Origin: Burkholderia sp. SRS-W-2-2016
Lineage (GTDB): Bacteria; Pseudomonadota; Gammaproteobacteria; Burkholderiales; Burkholderiaceae
Direction: 5' to 3'
Length of the DNA stretch: 64,000 nt
Assembly (NCBI RefSeq): GCF_001931485.1
Contig: NZ_MSDV01000040.1
Span: forward strand, 33,190 to 97,189
The notes under the pieces are model-generated. The model had not been told where the DNA came from. It did not search any database and worked only from the letters and a program-made list of their open reading frames with translations. The position numbers and the translations under genes are program-made. Positions 61,868 to 64,000 of the stretch are shown in pieces; positions within the stretch are counted from its first letter, which is position 1, and every line of letters begins with the position of its first letter.

Positions 61868-61903
61868 CATTTCAGGCTCAACCGAACCGCGAAAAACGCG
61901 CGG

Positions 61904-63694
61904 TCAGAACTGCTCCGCCGACAAAGCCAGCACGCCCTCACCGCCCTTCGCGCTGACGATCGCCACTTCGAGCGCACGCGCCTGCGGCAGCACGTGCTCC
62001 GCGTAGAACTGCGCGGTCGCGATCTTCGCGCCGTAGAACGCAGGATCTTCATCGCGCTTCGCGCTCGCGGCGAGCAGTGCACGCGCCATCTGCCAGCCGC
62101 CGAGCACGATGCCCGCGAGCTTCAGATACGGCACGCTGCCGGCGAACACCGCATTCGGATCGCCCTTCGCATTCGCGAGCACGAATTCGACCGCGGCGCC
62201 GAGCGCGCGCTGACCGTCGGCGAGCTGCGCCTTCATCGAAGCGAACGCCGCGCCCTGCTGCGCGCCGAGTGCGTCGAGCGTCTGTGCGATACCGGCGAGC
62301 AGCGCCTGCGCGACCTTGCCGCCGTCGCGCAGCGTCTTGCGGCCAATCAGATCGTTCGCCTGAATCGCGGTCGTGCCTTCGTAGATCGGCAGAATCCGCG
62401 CGTCGCGATAGAACTGCGCGGCGCCGGTTTCCTCGATGAAGCCCATCCCGCCGTGCACCTGCACGCCGAGGCTCGTCACATCGATCGACAGCTCGGTGCT
62501 CCAGCCCTTCACGATCGGCACCAGGTATTCGTAGATCGCCTGATGTTGCGCGCGGGTCGCGTCGTCCGGATGACGATGCGCGAGGTCGCAATGCGCAGCC
62601 GCGACATATGCGAGCGCACGCGAAGCTTCGGTCAGCGCGCGCATCGTCGACAGCATGCGGCGCACGTCCGGATGCTGGATGATCGCGACCGACTGCTTCG
62701 CCGAGCCATCGACCGGCCGGCTCTGCACGCGCTCCTTCGCATACGCGACCGCCTTCTGATACGCGCGATCCGAGATTGCGACGCCCTGCATGCCCACCGC
62801 GAAACGCGCGGCGTTCATCATGATGAACATGTATTCGAGGCCGCGATTTTCTTCACCGATCAGCTGGCCGAGCGCGCCGCCGTGGTCGCCGAATTGCAGC
62901 ACCGCGGTCGGGCTCGCCTTGATGCCGAGCTTGTGTTCGATCGACACGCAATGCACGTCGTTGCGCTCGCCGAGCGAGCCGTCTTCATTGACGAGAAACT
63001 TCGGCACCAGAAACAGCGAAATGCCCTTCACGCCTTCGGGCGCGTTCGGCGTACGGCCGAGCACGAGGTGCACGATATTTTTCGCCATATCGTGCTCGCC
63101 CCACGTGATGAAAATCTTCGTGCCGAAGATCCGGTACGTGCCATCGGCCTGCGGCTCCGCGCGCGTGCGCACGAGCGCGAGATCGGAGCCGGCCTGCGGC
63201 TCGGTCAGGTTCATCGTGCCGGTCCACTCGCCGGAGATCAGCTTCGGCACGAAGGTCTGCTTCTGCGCTTCGCTGCCGGCGGTCAGCAGCGCTTCGATCG
63301 CGCCGTCGGTCAACAGCGGACACAGCGCGAACGACAGGTTCGACGCGTTCAGCATCTCGACACACGGCGTGCCGATCAGCTTCGGCAGACCTTGCCCTTC
63401 GTAGTCGAGCGGATGCTGCACGCCTTGCCAGCCGCCCTCGGCGAACTGGCGGAACGCGTTGCTAAAACCCGGCGTCGCGGTAACCACGCCGTCTTTCCAA
63501 CTGCTCGGATTGCGATCGCCTTCGACGTTCAGCGGTGCGAGCACCTCGCCGCACAGCTTCGCCGATTCGTCGAGCACCGCTTGCGCGGTGTCGAGATTCG
63601 CGTCTTCAAATCCGGGCAGCTTCGCAATCTCTTCGAGTCCGGCCAGTTCTTTCATCACGAACAACATGTCCTTGATGGGCGCCGTATAGCTCAT
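61904..63694 (-). CDS. Acyl-CoA dehydrogenase with C-terminal extension (DmdC-like)
   Basis: 596 aa, the long form with an extra C-terminal domain, as in 3-methylmercaptopropionyl-CoA dehydrogenase and related enzymes. Key blocks are MNLTEPQAGSDLALVRTRAE, KIFITWGEHDMAKNIVH, GGMGFIEETGAAQFYRDARI and IYEGTTAIQANDLIGRKTL. AGGAGG-like sequence lies before the ATG. The etf genes next to it would supply the electron acceptor. The specific acyl-CoA is not shown. Confidence 0.93.
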   Translation of the reverse strand: MSYTAPIKDMLFVMKELAGLEEIAKLPGFEDANLDTAQAVLDESAKLCGEVLAPLNVEGDRNPSSWKDGVVTATPGFSNAFRQFAEGGWQGVQHPLDYEGQGLPKLIGTPCVEMLNASNLSFALCPLLTDGAIEALLTAGSEAQKQTFVPKLISGEWTGTMNLTEPQAGSDLALVRTRAEPQADGTYRIFGTKIFITWGEHDMAKNIVHLVLGRTPNAPEGVKGISLFLVPKFLVNEDGSLGERNDVHCVSIEHKLGIKASPTAVLQFGDHGGALGQLIGEENRGLEYMFIMMNAARFAVGMQGVAISDRAYQKAVAYAKERVQSRPVDGSAKQSVAIIQHPDVRRMLSTMRALTEASRALAYVAAAHCDLAHRHPDDATRAQHQAIYEYLVPIVKGWSTELSIDVTSLGVQVHGGMGFIEETGAAQFYRDARILPIYEGTTAIQANDLIGRKTLRDGGKVAQALLAGIAQTLDALGAQQGAAFASMKAQLADGQRALGAAVEFVLANAKGDPNAVFAGSVPYLKLAGIVLGGWQMARALLAASAKRDEDPAFYGAKIATAQFYAEHVLPQARALEVAIVSAKGGEGVLALSAEQF

Positions 63695-63720
63695 TTTGTA
63701 CTCCTCCCTTCCGATGAAAA

Positions 63721-63753
63721 AAGGGCGCCGAACCTGCTCGGTCCCGCGCCCTT
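63721..63753 (-). terminator. Hairpin between etfA and the acyl-CoA dehydrogenase gene
   Basis: On the minus strand AAGGGCGC (63753-63746) pairs with GCGCCCTT (63728-63721), loop of 17, followed by TTTT. It may end or attenuate the etf transcript. Confidence 0.6.
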
Positions 63754-63811
63754 CGCTTGCTGCTGTCAGCGGCCGCCGCCCGGTTACCCGGGTTTGCCGG
63801 CGCCGCGGCGC

Positions 63812-64000
63812 TTAGCCGAGTTCCTTCACGAGTTCCGGCACGACGGTGAACAGATCACCGACGAGGCCGTAATCCGCGACGCTGAAAATCGGCGCTTCTT
63901 CGTCCTTGTTGATCGCGACGATCACCTTCGAGTCCTTCATCCCGGCCAGATGCTGGATCGCACCCGAGATGCCGACCGCGACATACAACTGCGGTGCGAC
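63812..64000 (-). CDS. etfA: Electron transfer flavoprotein alpha subunit (3' end only)
   Basis: The last 62 residues of EtfA, cut by the window edge. They contain APQLYVAVGISGAIQHLAGM, AINKDEEAPIFSVADYGLVG and DLFTVVPELVKELG, the FAD-binding C-terminal signature. It accepts electrons from acyl-CoA dehydrogenases such as the adjacent one. The rest, and probably etfB, lies beyond 64000. Confidence 0.93.
   Translation of the reverse strand, partial: VAPQLYVAVGISGAIQHLAGMKDSKVIVAINKDEEAPIFSVADYGLVGDLFTVVPELVKELG

Overview
The window is a high-GC chromosome segment with the gene content and order of a Burkholderiaceae beta-proteobacterium, probably Paraburkholderia or Burkholderia. The grounds are the RNase E with a long Arg/Glu-rich tail, the rpsP-rimM-trmD-rplS operon followed by NUDIX and CbiB-like genes, the 323-aa form of ThyA, and the pmbA/darP/mogA/orn neighbourhood. 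Almost everything is ordinary core-genome housekeeping. No phage, insertion sequence or CRISPR array was seen.

Layout. 1-4133: rne with a strong promoter and an unusually long leader. 4256-7369: molybdenum-cofactor genes moaA, mobA, moeA. 7448-13898: a small membrane protein, then a minus-strand run pncB, lutC, an ion antiporter, a D-2-hydroxyacid dehydrogenase and rmuC. 14182-15035: fdxA and three identical tRNA-Asn genes in a 138-bp tandem repeat. 15207-20983: CreA-type protein, AraC-type regulator, azlCD, an unknown gene and a UvrD-type helicase. 21156-30724: two Ala/Lys-rich secreted proteins, S4-domain protein, MATE and BASS transporters, PLD-type lipoprotein, fumC, thioesterase, a 46-aa lipoprotein and an ArsR-like regulator. 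30952-33531: a large exported FecR/DUF6600-like protein with a Pro/Gln-rich repeat tail.

34.7-45.0 kb is the unusual part. Between thyA and folA, which I expect to lie close together in relatives, sits a self-contained block. It has seven consecutive plus-strand genes for exported proteins, and two paralogous sigma-54 activators bracket it, one divergent upstream and one as the last gene. A good -24/-12 sequence lies just before the first gene. The exported set comprises a small protein with a double-glycine-like motif, a proline/glycine-rich protein, two proteins carrying three copies each of a G-x-x-x-N-x-x-A-G-x-x-N-x-x-x-N repeat (one a 464-aa Ser/Gly/Asn-rich putative fibre subunit), a C39-like cysteine peptidase, another protein with one repeat copy, and an outer-membrane barrel protein with an N-terminal coiled coil. 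Part for part this resembles the Fap functional-amyloid system of Pseudomonas (subunits, C39-like FapD, coiled-coil barrel FapF), but with different subunits and its own regulators. I read it as a candidate regulated surface-fibre or adhesin secretion system, possibly responsive to cyclic-di-GMP because the activators look like VpsR.

45.0-64 kb returns to core genes: folA, pmbA, darP, mogA, orn, an M48 protease, rsgA, a DUF2007-like protein, the CbiB-like and NUDIX genes, the rpsP operon, a sorbosone-dehydrogenase-like protein, a TM2 protein, a PA0069-type radical SAM protein, a divergent Lrp/dadA pair, an acyl-CoA dehydrogenase and the cut-off 3' end of etfA.
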